This document shows, piece by piece, positions 34,440 through 42,230 of a stretch of DNA of 64,000 nt (positions are counted from its first letter, which is position 1; every line of letters starts with the position of its first letter). A program made the position numbers and the translations under genes. Below the pieces are notes generated by a model that was not told the DNA's origin, ran no database searches, and saw only the letters and a program-made list of their open reading frames with translations. The stretch is from assembly GCF_900156735.1 (NCBI RefSeq), contig NZ_FTOL01000002.1, positions 310,001 through 374,000 on the forward strand, in the 5' to 3' direction. This DNA comes from Chryseobacterium ureilyticum. GTDB lineage: Bacteria > Bacteroidota > Bacteroidia > Flavobacteriales > Weeksellaceae.

Positions 34440-35717
34440 TTATTCTTCAGATAATTTTTCTGACTGTGATCCGATAAACGGAATTTTTGGTGCCAGAAAA
34501 TATCCTGTAAGACTAGCGAATAATATCGGAACAAAGTAGGTAAAACCTGTCAATGTTCCTAAAATAATGGTTGTACTCATCGGCGTTCTCGTTACACAGG
34601 CATTAATTGCTGCCATGCAACTCACAATTGCCAGAGTTGTATCCACACTTGGAAATAAATTATGGATAATTAATCCCAACGTTGTTCCCACAAAGAAAAG
34701 CGGGATGATAAAGCCACCTCTCCATCCTGAAGTTACAGTAATGGCAATGGCTAAAATTTTAAACACAAGAATTAAGATCAGGAAATTCAATCCGAAGTTC
34801 CCGCCAATTAACTGATTGATCTCATTGTGCCCAAAATATCTTGTGATTGGAAAATTGTAAGCTATAATTCCCAGAATGATTCCTCCCACAAATGTTTTGA
34901 TGTAGATAGGAAACTTTCTGTATTCAAAAACTTTTTTGAAAAATTTCACTACGAAAATGAAGATCCATCCAAAGAAAGTTCCTACGATTCCAAATAAAGT
35001 TGCGTATAGAAAATCGTATACTCCGGTGTAATGATAAGCCTTCAAATTCCATGTCGCTCCAATTCCCAAGTGAATAATCAAAGCAAATATCAGGTAACTG
35101 AAACAGCTTGCCACCAACGCAGGAATAATGGCTTTATAATATTCTACAGCATGTTTGTGATGTAAAATTTCAAGAGAAAAAAGACTTCCTCCAAGTGGTG
35201 CGCCAAATAACGCTGTAAATCCGGATGCCATCCCAGCAATGCTTAAAGAGCGTAATTCTTCACCTTTTAGTCTGAAAATTTTTCCCAACCAGGTTCCGGT
35301 AGATCCGGTAACCTGTACCAAAGGTGCTTCCGGTCCCAAACTCCCTCCTGATGCCACACAAAAAAGTGATGAAAGAATCATGGAAGGATTATTTTTCGGT
35401 TCCAATTTTCCTTTATTAAACCTGATATTATTTACAATCAGGTGAATTTCTCCGGGATCACCAATAAAGTGAATAACCAGCCCAGCCAGCAATCCACAAA
35501 TCGCCATCGTTGGAATGACCTGCCACCCTTGAAAGTGTGTCAGAAACTCAGTGAAGTGCTCAAGTACGATCCAATATCCACCGGCAATAATTCCACCTAC
35601 AAGACCGGTAATTGCCCACATGAAAAAAGTACGGCTAAACACAAATGGATTGAACTTAATCGGTTGATCCAAAAGGTTGAACGTTCTTATAAGCCGTCTT
35701 CTTCTGTTAATTTTCAT
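34440..35717 (-). CDS. ClC-family chloride channel/transporter
   Basis: 425 residues with about ten hydrophobic helices. The ClC selectivity-filter segments are GGSLGPEAPLVQ (near residue 130) and GWRGGFIIPLFFVG (near 340), plus the pore segment GAPLGGSLFSLEILHH. The position of the gating glutamate in GxExP-type exchangers (GREGP) is occupied by Leu here (GSLGP), with Glu after the Pro, so channel-like or altered coupling is possible. It is the last gene of a compact minus-strand operon; DUF423 ends 2 bp upstream. Confidence 0.87.
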   Translation of the reverse strand: MKINRRRRLIRTFNLLDQPIKFNPFVFSRTFFMWAITGLVGGIIAGGYWIVLEHFTEFLTHFQGWQVIPTMAICGLLAGLVIHFIGDPGEIHLIVNNIRFNKGKLEPKNNPSMILSSLFCVASGGSLGPEAPLVQVTGSTGTWLGKIFRLKGEELRSLSIAGMASGFTALFGAPLGGSLFSLEILHHKHAVEYYKAIIPALVASCFSYLIFALIIHLGIGATWNLKAYHYTGVYDFLYATLFGIVGTFFGWIFIFVVKFFKKVFEYRKFPIYIKTFVGGIILGIIAYNFPITRYFGHNEINQLIGGNFGLNFLILILVFKILAIAITVTSGWRGGFIIPLFFVGTTLGLIIHNLFPSVDTTLAIVSCMAAINACVTRTPMSTTIILGTLTGFTYFVPILFASLTGYFLAPKIPFIGSQSEKLSEE

Positions 35718-35719
35718 CC

Positions 35720-36106
35720 TTAAATTTTGTTTTTAGCAAAATAAAGAATCAGCATTCCCCAGCTCAGGATCATGAATAATCCTCCAAGCGGAGTGATTGG
35801 TCCTAAAAATTTAAGATTAACACCCAAATAGTCCTGCATACTCAGGAAATAAATACTTACGGAGAATAAAATTGTCCCGGCAATCATTAAAATTGAAGTC
35901 CATTTTTCTGTGGAAGTTTCAAATTTTAAAATATATCCGATGATTAGCAGGAAAAAAGCTGCATACATCTGATATCTTACTCCGGTTTCAAAGCTTTCCA
36001 ATCTTTCTACCGATAATATTTTCTTTAATGCGTGCGCTCCAAATGCTCCAAGGATTACTGAAAGCATCCCATACACCGCTCCAAAAACTAAAGTAATTGT
36101 TTTCAT
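35720..36106 (-). CDS. DUF423 small membrane protein
   Basis: 128 residues with four hydrophobic helices. GAVYGMLSVILGAFGAHALKK at the N-terminus, MYAAFFLLIIGYI, FSVSIYFLS and the C-terminal ITPLGGLFMILSWGML are the DUF423/YgdD-type signature (GAFGAHxL and TPxGG). The function of the family is unknown. It starts 1 bp after the stop of the upstream gene and ends 2 bp before the ClC gene, so it is part of the same operon. Confidence 0.9.
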   Translation of the reverse strand: MKTITLVFGAVYGMLSVILGAFGAHALKKILSVERLESFETGVRYQMYAAFFLLIIGYILKFETSTEKWTSILMIAGTILFSVSIYFLSMQDYLGVNLKFLGPITPLGGLFMILSWGMLILYFAKNKI

Positions 36107-36107
36107 T

Positions 36108-37196
36108 TTATAACTCTTCTAATTCTAGGTTTAAATATTTTTTTGTTTTATAATCCTGCCAGGTTCCGGAAATTTTGCTTCCGTTCATATCTGCTTCTAC
36201 ATGAGCTCTTGGAATCCATTGACGGGTTTCTTCATTATAATAATCATTCTCAACAATAGAAATATGATTTCCTTTCATCTGCCCATCCCATTTGATCAGC
36301 TTTTTACTTTTATCATACCAATATTCTGCATTAAAAGATTTCATATCTGAGGAATTATTATCAGAATAAAGACGGCTTACAAGAACTGTAATGGGATACT
36401 TCCCATCTATTTTTCCTTTGTACAACTTATTTCTGAAACTTGTTTTTTCTACTTTATCGGAACCACTTAGCAGGCTTCTGGTATAAGGACTCCAGTATTT
36501 TTCAAGTTCTTTATAAGAGAATTCAATTACATGGCTATCCAGTTCGTCCAAAGCTCTCATAGCATGATTGGCGCATCTTCCTGCAATAAATCTGATTTTA
36601 TCTTTAGCAAAATAGTATTGTAAACCATCCAAAGTATAATCCATGAAGCATCCTTCATACATGCCAATCTGTTCCTGAACTTCTTCTGAAGGATTTTTTT
36701 CAGCTTTTAACTGAGTAAGAAAATAATTGACCTCTTTTTTGATTCCTTTTTGAATTAAACCCTCAATTGTTTTAACGTAATTCGGGTGAAAAAGATCTTC
36801 TGCATTGATGAAATTTCCAGTTCTCAGATCAAAATTCTTCCATTGGGCAAAGCTTTCAGGATAGGCACCTGAAGCTTCTCCATCCATTGCGATAGACAAA
36901 ATATTTTTAGGAGTTTCTATTTTTTCCCAGCTATAAAAATAAATATAGTTGGAGTAAGAAGTTGTTCCTGTAGACACCCGTTTAAAAGGATTAGCTTCTG
37001 AATTGGGAACATACTCCAATTCATTTACCTGTAAAAAAGTATTTATTTTGTTTTCTACTAAAGGATTTTCAGTATAAGTGATCAAAGGAAAATTAGAATC
37101 TTCAGTTTTCGGCTTTAAATCCGTAATCTTTACATTTTTCTGCTGTGAAAAACCTAAACCAGATACCAATAGAAAAAACAAAATATTTTTTTTCAC
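36108..37196 (-). CDS. Secreted protein of unknown function (DUF3298-like)
   Basis: 362 residues with signal peptide MKKNILFFLLVSGLGFSQ. The start is a GTG that overlaps the stop of the upstream 55-residue gene by one base (TAGTG). The region NFDLRTGNFINAEDLFHPNYVKTIEGLI (quoted in parts, near residue 120) resembles DUF3298/RsiV-type periplasmic proteins (FDLxTGxxxxLxDLF). The last third, ending GTWQDYKTKKYLNLELEEL, is beta-rich. I assign no function. It is the third gene of the HMG-CoA reductase operon. Confidence 0.7.
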   Translation of the reverse strand: MKKNILFFLLVSGLGFSQQKNVKITDLKPKTEDSNFPLITYTENPLVENKINTFLQVNELEYVPNSEANPFKRVSTGTTSYSNYIYFYSWEKIETPKNILSIAMDGEASGAYPESFAQWKNFDLRTGNFINAEDLFHPNYVKTIEGLIQKGIKKEVNYFLTQLKAEKNPSEEVQEQIGMYEGCFMDYTLDGLQYYFAKDKIRFIAGRCANHAMRALDELDSHVIEFSYKELEKYWSPYTRSLLSGSDKVEKTSFRNKLYKGKIDGKYPITVLVSRLYSDNNSSDMKSFNAEYWYDKSKKLIKWDGQMKGNHISIVENDYYNEETRQWIPRAHVEADMNGSKISGTWQDYKTKKYLNLELEEL

Positions 37197-37363
37197 TATT
37201 TTGATTTTAAATACATTAAAATAAATTTTGCCACCAATGTAGAAATCCCAAGGATGATAAACATATTGGCAAATTTCTTAGAACTTTGAAAACCTGGTGA
37301 AGTTGTCTTCTTCAAAAAGAATCCAAAGATGAGAAATACTATAGGCAGGATAATCTGTAACAT
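37196..37363 (-). CDS. 55-residue two-helix membrane protein, translationally coupled
   Basis: An ATG at 37363 opens a 55-residue frame ending at a TAG at 37196-37198. Its start overlaps the stop of HMG-CoA reductase by one base (TAATG), and its stop overlaps the GTG start of the next gene by one base (TAGTG). It has two hydrophobic segments, LQIILPIVFLIFGFFL (residues 2-17) and MFIILGISTLVAKFILMYL (34-52), joined by a basic loop (KKTTSPGFQSSKK). The double one-base overlap and the helix pattern make a real gene very likely. I recognise no family. Confidence 0.8.
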   Translation of the reverse strand: MLQIILPIVFLIFGFFLKKTTSPGFQSSKKFANMFIILGISTLVAKFILMYLKSK

Positions 37364-38691
37364 TATTTTTCTCTCATTCTGTTAAACTCATTGATCACCT
37401 CGTGGTGGCTCACTGTCTTATCCTTGAAATAAGTAACAAAATGTTGCTTTTCTTCCTCTGTTGCTCCCAATTGGTTCAGGATGTTCAACAAGTGCATTTT
37501 CATGTGTCCTTTCTGAATTCCGGTGGTTACCAATGAGCGTAGCGCTGCAAAGTTTTGAGCCAGTCCGGAAACTGCTAGAATACTCATTAATTCCTGTGCT
37601 GACGGTTTTCCAAGTAATGCAAGAGAGAATTTTACCAATGGGTGAAGATTCGTTAAACCTCCTACTACCCCTACAGAAATCGGAAGATCAATCCAGAATC
37701 TGAAAACTCCGTTATCTGTTGTACAGTGTGTTAATGATCTGTACTGTCCGTCTCTTGCTGCATAAGCATGGGCACACGCTTCTGTTGCTCTAAAGTCATT
37801 TCCGGTAGCAATCACCACGGCATCTACTCCGTTCATTACTCCTTTATTGTGAGTGGTTGCACGGTAAGGTTCAATTTCAGCAATGGTTACGGCTTGTTTA
37901 AATTTAGATGCAAATTCTTCAGGAGAAATTCCGCTGTCATCTTTTAAATCTTCAATTTTACATGAAACCTCAGCTCTTACGATACAATCAGGCGTAAAAT
38001 TGGAAAGAATATTCATTACAATTTGCAAAGAGTTTTTTTCTTCCTGCGTGAAATCTTCGCTGGTTGCTACTTCTTGTCTCATTGTTTTTCCAAACTGCTC
38101 AAGACATGAATTGATAAAGTTTGCTCCCATTGAATCTACCGTATCAAAACTTGCCTTCAACTGGTAATAATTTGGCATTTCTGCAGTTTTATCCACAAGA
38201 CTTATGTTCAGGATTCCACCGCCACGTTTTCTCATGTTAGCAGTGATCTCTTCTGTAGATTCCAGCAATTTTTTCTTTAAACTAAAATTAAAGAAGTGTA
38301 ATAATTTGTGAGGCTCTACATTAAATATAAAGTGTGTGTGTCCCAGTTTTTCTGTGTTGATAATTGTTGTTTTAAAACCACCTTTATCAATCCAGAATTT
38401 TGCAGCCTTGGAAGCTGCTGCTACTACGGAACTTTCTTCTACAGCCATTGGAAGCGCCAATAGTTTTCCGTCAATTAAAAAGTTCGGAGCGATTCCGTAA
38501 GGCATATAAAAATTGGAAATCGTATTTTCAGAAAATTCTTCGTGAAGCTTCTGAAGATCTGCGTTTTCGTTCCAATATTGTTTTAATATATTTTGGTATT
38601 CCTGATTTCCTTCAAGATATTCGTTTACGAGCCAGTCGATTTTTCCCTGCTTTGGAAGCTTGGAAAAACCTTCGATTGGTTTATGATTCAT
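37363..38691 (-). CDS. mvaA: Hydroxymethylglutaryl-CoA reductase, class II (degradative type)
   Basis: 442 residues. Class II HMGR motifs: LPMAVEESSVVAAASKAAKFW with the catalytic Glu (near residue 80), VDSMGANFINSCLE, the NAD(P)-binding VVIATGNDFRATEACAHA, and a late catalytic His in KTVSHHEVINEF. The family interconverts HMG-CoA and mevalonate; in Flavobacteriia it serves the mevalonate route to isoprenoids. It opens a five-gene operon (HMGR, 55-residue protein, DUF3298-like, DUF423, ClC) whose gaps are -1, -1, 1 and 2 bp. Confidence 0.95.
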   Translation of the reverse strand: MNHKPIEGFSKLPKQGKIDWLVNEYLEGNQEYQNILKQYWNENADLQKLHEEFSENTISNFYMPYGIAPNFLIDGKLLALPMAVEESSVVAAASKAAKFWIDKGGFKTTIINTEKLGHTHFIFNVEPHKLLHFFNFSLKKKLLESTEEITANMRKRGGGILNISLVDKTAEMPNYYQLKASFDTVDSMGANFINSCLEQFGKTMRQEVATSEDFTQEEKNSLQIVMNILSNFTPDCIVRAEVSCKIEDLKDDSGISPEEFASKFKQAVTIAEIEPYRATTHNKGVMNGVDAVVIATGNDFRATEACAHAYAARDGQYRSLTHCTTDNGVFRFWIDLPISVGVVGGLTNLHPLVKFSLALLGKPSAQELMSILAVSGLAQNFAALRSLVTTGIQKGHMKMHLLNILNQLGATEEEKQHFVTYFKDKTVSHHEVINEFNRMREK

Positions 38692-38825
38692 AATAGATGC
38701 TTTATTGTTTTTTAAAGGTTATATGCAATCGCGTCATTTTCATTTGTATTTGTGCCACAAATCATAGCAATTTCATAATATAAACTTTAATGAGCCGTAA
38801 ATATAATGATTTTGAGACTCTTTTT

Positions 38826-38834
38826 TGTTGATAA
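38826..38834 (+). promoter_or_regulatory. Variant DnaA box upstream of the radical-SAM operon
   Basis: TGTTGATAA differs by one base from TGTGGATAA and keeps the same flanks (TTGTTGATAACTT), so it looks like a degenerate relative of the boxes at 41-42 kb. It lies 17 bp before the -33 element of the radical-SAM gene. Confidence 0.35.
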
Positions 38835-38850
38835 CTTCTATGAAAAAAGG

Positions 38851-38881
38851 TTGACATTTATCAATTTTGGAACTAAATTTG
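38851..38881 (+). promoter_or_regulatory. Promoter of the radical-SAM/DNA-metabolism pair
   Basis: TTGAC (38851-38855) and TAAATTTG (38874-38881) are separated so that TTG-N20-TAnnTTTG results, a good Bacteroidota promoter 52 bp before the ATG at 38933. Confidence 0.65.
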
Positions 38882-38932
38882 AACAAAATTTAATTTCAAT
38901 CCAGATACAAATAATATCAAACTATTTAGAGT

Positions 38933-40192
38933 ATGAATTTTGACCGCCTTAAAGAAAAACTTGAAATCCTTGCTGATGCGGCAAAGTATGATGTTTCTTG
39001 TTCATCAAGTGGTGGAACCAGAAAGAATAAAAAAGGTGCCTTAGGAGATAGTTCCATAAGTGGGATTTGTCATACTTATACAGAAGATGGGCGATGTGTA
39101 TCTTTATTAAAGATCTTATTGACCAATCATTGTATTTATGATTGTGCTTATTGTGTATCAAGAAGTTCAAATGATATTAAAAGAGCCGCTTTTACGGTAG
39201 AAGAAGTCGTAGATCTTACGATTAATTTTTATCGCAGAAATTATATTGAAGGCTTATTTTTAAGTTCCGGAATCTTCAAAAATGCAGATACCACCATGGA
39301 ACGATTAGTTCGTGTTGCAAAAAAGCTGCGTCTTGAAGAAAATTTTAATGGTTACATTCATTTAAAATCAATTCCGGGAGCCAATGATGAGCTGATGGAA
39401 GAAGCGGCTTTGTATGCAGACAGATTATCTGTAAATCTCGAAATCCCTACGGAAAGTGGCTTAAAATTATTGGCTCCTGAGAAAAACAGACAGGACATGA
39501 TCAGTCCGATGCGATATATCCAGAAAGGGATTACGCAATATGAAGATGAAAAAAAGATTTTAAAGAAGGTTCCAAAATTTGCTCCAGCAGGGCAGTCTAC
39601 TCAAATGATTGTAGGAGCCACAAATGAAAACGATTTACAGATCATTAAAGTTGCCGATCATTTTTATAAAAATTTTAATTTAAAAAGGGTTTATTATTCA
39701 GGGTATGTTCCGGTTTTGGAGGATAAAAGACTTCCATCTTTAACAACGGAAGTTCCAATGCTTCGTGAAAACAGATTGTATCAGTCCGACTGGCTCATGA
39801 GATTTTATGGTTTTAAAGCTGATGAAATTTTAGATCCCAACGTTCCTTTCCTTGATCTTGAGGTAGATCCAAAACTTGGTTGGGCATTACGGCATCTGGA
39901 TCAGTTTCCTGTAAATATTCAAACAGCAGATTATCAGATGATTTTAAGAATTCCAGGGATTGGTGTAAAATCGGCACAAAAGATTGTAAGTGCAAGACGT
40001 TTTCAGGTATTGAATATGGATCATTTAAAACAATTGGGAGCGGCTGTTAACAGAGCAAAATATTTTATTGATTTTAATGCAGGAAATGCTTTTCTAAAAT
40101 ATTTAACGGATAAAAACTTCAGAAAGCTACTGATTGGAGGAAGTTCTTCAAAGTTTCACAATCAATTTTCGCAACAACTGAGCCTGTTTTAA
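38933..40192 (+). CDS. Putative DNA modification/repair radical SAM protein
   Basis: 419 residues. The radical-SAM cluster motif is CIYDCAYC (C67, C71, C74), preceded by the extra cysteines of ISGICHTYTEDGRC. The SAM-binding barrel covers about 55-300. A C-terminal helix-hairpin-helix, LRIPGIGVKSAQKIVSARR (near 338-356), points to DNA binding. This matches the family described as radical SAM linked to uracil-DNA glycosylase (TIGR03916). The usual partner (TIGR03915 type) follows after 64 bp. The reaction of the family is not established, to my knowledge. Confidence 0.9.
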   Translation: MNFDRLKEKLEILADAAKYDVSCSSSGGTRKNKKGALGDSSISGICHTYTEDGRCVSLLKILLTNHCIYDCAYCVSRSSNDIKRAAFTVEEVVDLTINFYRRNYIEGLFLSSGIFKNADTTMERLVRVAKKLRLEENFNGYIHLKSIPGANDELMEEAALYADRLSVNLEIPTESGLKLLAPEKNRQDMISPMRYIQKGITQYEDEKKILKKVPKFAPAGQSTQMIVGATNENDLQIIKVADHFYKNFNLKRVYYSGYVPVLEDKRLPSLTTEVPMLRENRLYQSDWLMRFYGFKADEILDPNVPFLDLEVDPKLGWALRHLDQFPVNIQTADYQMILRIPGIGVKSAQKIVSARRFQVLNMDHLKQLGAAVNRAKYFIDFNAGNAFLKYLTDKNFRKLLIGGSSSKFHNQFSQQLSLF

Positions 40193-40256
40193 GTAATATG
40201 GAAATAAAAAATATCAGTTTTTCAAAAAGTAATTAAAACCACTTTCAAATTAAATA

Positions 40257-41015
40257 ATGACTACCCTACTCTATGACGGAAGTTTTGACGGACTTTTCAC
40301 CACAATATTTGAAGTTTTTGAATATCGTTATCATGATGCGGAAATTATCAACAAAGAGAGATTTCAACAGGAAAATATTTTTGCAGAAATTCATGAGGTC
40401 ATTACCCAAACTGATAAATCTGACAGAGTCTTAAAAAAACTAGAACAAAATCTGGGGAAACAAGGGATTCACAAATTATTAAAAGTTTTTTTGTCCGAAG
40501 ATCCTGAATTGGAAAAACTGGTACTGTCAGCCGTAAAGCAATCTATTAAACATTCTGAGAAGAATATTCTTGAGAATTTTGCAGATCCTGATATTATGAA
40601 AATTTCTAAAATCTGTAAATCGGTAGACCGGGAAAGCCATCGAATGACAGCTTTTGTCCGTTTTGAAAAAATGCAGGATGGTATTTTCTTTTCAAAAATA
40701 GATCCAGATTTCAATGTGCTTCCTTTGATCAGAAAACATTTCAATGATCGTTATCAGGACCAGAAGTGGATGATTTATGATTTACGAAGAAACTATGGGA
40801 TTCTTTATGACCTGAGCAATTGTGAATTCTTTTATCCTGATGAAAAATTGGACGTAAAAAACTATCAGGACAAGTTCCATAATGAGGAAAAAAACTACCA
40901 AACACTTTGGCAAAGATATTTTACAAAGACAAATATTGTTGAAAGAAAGAATCTGAAATTGCATATTCAGCATGTACCAAAGCGGTATTGGAAGTATCTG
41001 ACGGAAAAATGGTAG
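40257..41015 (+). CDS. Putative DNA metabolism protein (TIGR03915/DUF4130 type)
   Basis: 252 residues, starting MTTLLYDGSFDGLFTTIFEVFEYR, the N-terminal signature of the family. The C-terminal half contains FVRFEKMQDGIFFSKIDPDFNVLPLIRKHF (quoted in parts) and DQKWMIYDLRRNYGILYD, typical of DUF4130. In many bacteria this protein is fused to a uracil-DNA glycosylase-like domain; here it stops before one and no such gene follows. It pairs with the radical-SAM gene upstream and should work with it. Immediately downstream begins the DnaA-box array. Confidence 0.88.
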   Translation: MTTLLYDGSFDGLFTTIFEVFEYRYHDAEIINKERFQQENIFAEIHEVITQTDKSDRVLKKLEQNLGKQGIHKLLKVFLSEDPELEKLVLSAVKQSIKHSEKNILENFADPDIMKISKICKSVDRESHRMTAFVRFEKMQDGIFFSKIDPDFNVLPLIRKHFNDRYQDQKWMIYDLRRNYGILYDLSNCEFFYPDEKLDVKNYQDKFHNEEKNYQTLWQRYFTKTNIVERKNLKLHIQHVPKRYWKYLTEKW

Positions 41016-41035
41016 GGATTAGCTCAAAACATAAT

Positions 41036-42051
41036 ATTGTGGATAACTTTTTTCACTTCATTGAATTATCAATTAATACAAACCCTTTCTATCAGCCATT
41101 TTAAGTAAGTTACTAATTACAGAACAGATACAATGATTATTAATCCATATTTCCATATTGTGGATAACTTTTTTTGCTAAAAAAAACAATTAAGTAAACC
41201 GAAACTCTTTTCATCAGACAGTTTACGTAACCTATTAACTAGATGAAAGATATAATCTACAATTTGATATTGTGGATAACTTTTTTTGATCATTTATATT
41301 TTCACAGCTTACAACTACTTGAAATAAATAAATGGGTTTACTTTTTCAATGATGCTTTTGTTTTTTTGAAATTTAAAATCAAATTCAGGTTTGCTCTGGA
41401 ATTTTAGCCCAAAACTCATATTGTGGATAACTTTTTGATCTTAATTTAATCACCAATTAATCAAAACCCTTTCTATTAGACATTTTAATTAAGTCACTAA
41501 TTACATGACAGATATAATAATTATTAATCCATAATATGATATTGTGGATAACTTTTCGAGATGAAAAAGCAAATTAGATGAGCCGAAATACTTTCTATCA
41601 AAGAGTTTTCGTAACACATTAGTTATGTGATAGATATTATCCATAATTCAATATTGTGGATAACTTTTAAGATTATTTTTATTCTCTCGCAGATTGCACA
41701 GATTTACGCAGATGTTTATCCTTTATCTTTTTTGAATTTAATTTGGCTTGTAACTTTCCTAAATGATCAATAATTGATATAGGGTTCTATCTAAAATATG
41801 ACATTGTGGATAACTTTTTTGATTTTATATTTCAGATAATCGTTGAAGATCATTTCTATCAAACGATTTTCACAACTAACTAGTTTCATGGCAGATATAA
41901 ATTAAAATAATTCATATTTCCATATTGTGGATAACTTTTTTAGATTAAAAAGCAAACCCGAAAGACTGAAATGCTTTATGGCAGAAGGTTTATGTAACTT
42001 ATTACATTTATGAAAGATACAATCTACAATTGAATATTGTGGATAACTTTT
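41036..42051 (+). repeat. Nine-copy DnaA-box array with higher-order periodicity (candidate oriC or datA-like locus)
   Basis: The 16-mer ATTGTGGATAACTTTT occurs, without a single change, at 41036, 41157, 41269, 41420, 41541, 41653, 41803, 41924 and 42036, always on the plus strand. TGTGGATAA is the reverse complement of the consensus DnaA box TTATCCACA. The intervals are 121, 112, 151, 121, 112, 150, 121 and 112 bp: a three-part unit (A, B, C) of about 384 bp present 2.7 times. A and B segments share a block like CTTTCTATCA, then GTAAC, ATTA and GACAGATATAAT, but clearly diverged; C segments are the least alike. No coding frame exists here. Invariant boxes in drifting spacers suggest selection for DnaA binding. 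Confidence 0.85.
41685..41714 (-). repeat. GCAGATT-type dispersed repeat inside array segment C'
   Basis: CTCGCAGATTGCACAGATTT (from 41685) followed by ACGCAGAT is the inverted form of the family seen at 62166-62200, 62811-62891 and 63228-63258 (GTGTAATCTGCGAAATCTGT-like). Its presence may explain why this C segment differs from the first one. Confidence 0.55.
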
Positions 42052-42113
42052 TTAATCACAGATTGACATAGGGATAAACCAGAGAATCTCGTTCAATCTA
42101 GAGTATTGTATTT

Positions 42114-42150
42114 TTATCCTTGTCAAGGTTGTAAACCTTGACAAGGATAA
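42114..42150. repeat. Perfect 17-bp inverted repeat to the right of the DnaA-box array
   Basis: TTATCCTTGTCAAGGTT (42114-42130), loop GTA, and AACCTTGACAAGGATAA (42134-42150). The stem is perfect. It lies between the array and the stop of the minus-strand alkylation-repair gene (42231); the distance of about 80 bp and the lack of a T run make it a poor terminator, so another role is possible. Confidence 0.7.
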
Positions 42151-42214
42151 GCTCAAGAATAAATTAATACTTTGTTCAGAAAAATTTTGAGCAGATTCTA
42201 ATTAATAATTCTAA

Positions 42215-42223
42215 TGTTGATAA
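42215..42223 (+). promoter_or_regulatory. Variant DnaA box at the right edge of the array region
   Basis: TGTTGATAA followed by CT, one base off the box in the array and identical to the variant at 38826. It lies just before the stop of the alkylation-repair gene. Confidence 0.35.
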
Positions 42224-42230
42224 CTAACAT

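Noticed and set aside
41036..42051. The array as a CRISPR locus
   Set aside because: Repeats are only 16-18 bp, intervals are 112-151 bp and the spacers are related to one another in a fixed A-B-C order. No cas gene is near.
41016..42230. Gene orientation as support for an origin at the array
   Set aside because: Genes to the left are mainly on the minus strand, but those on the right are mixed, and the nearest genes on both sides point inward. I cannot calculate GC skew reliably by eye, so I did not use it.
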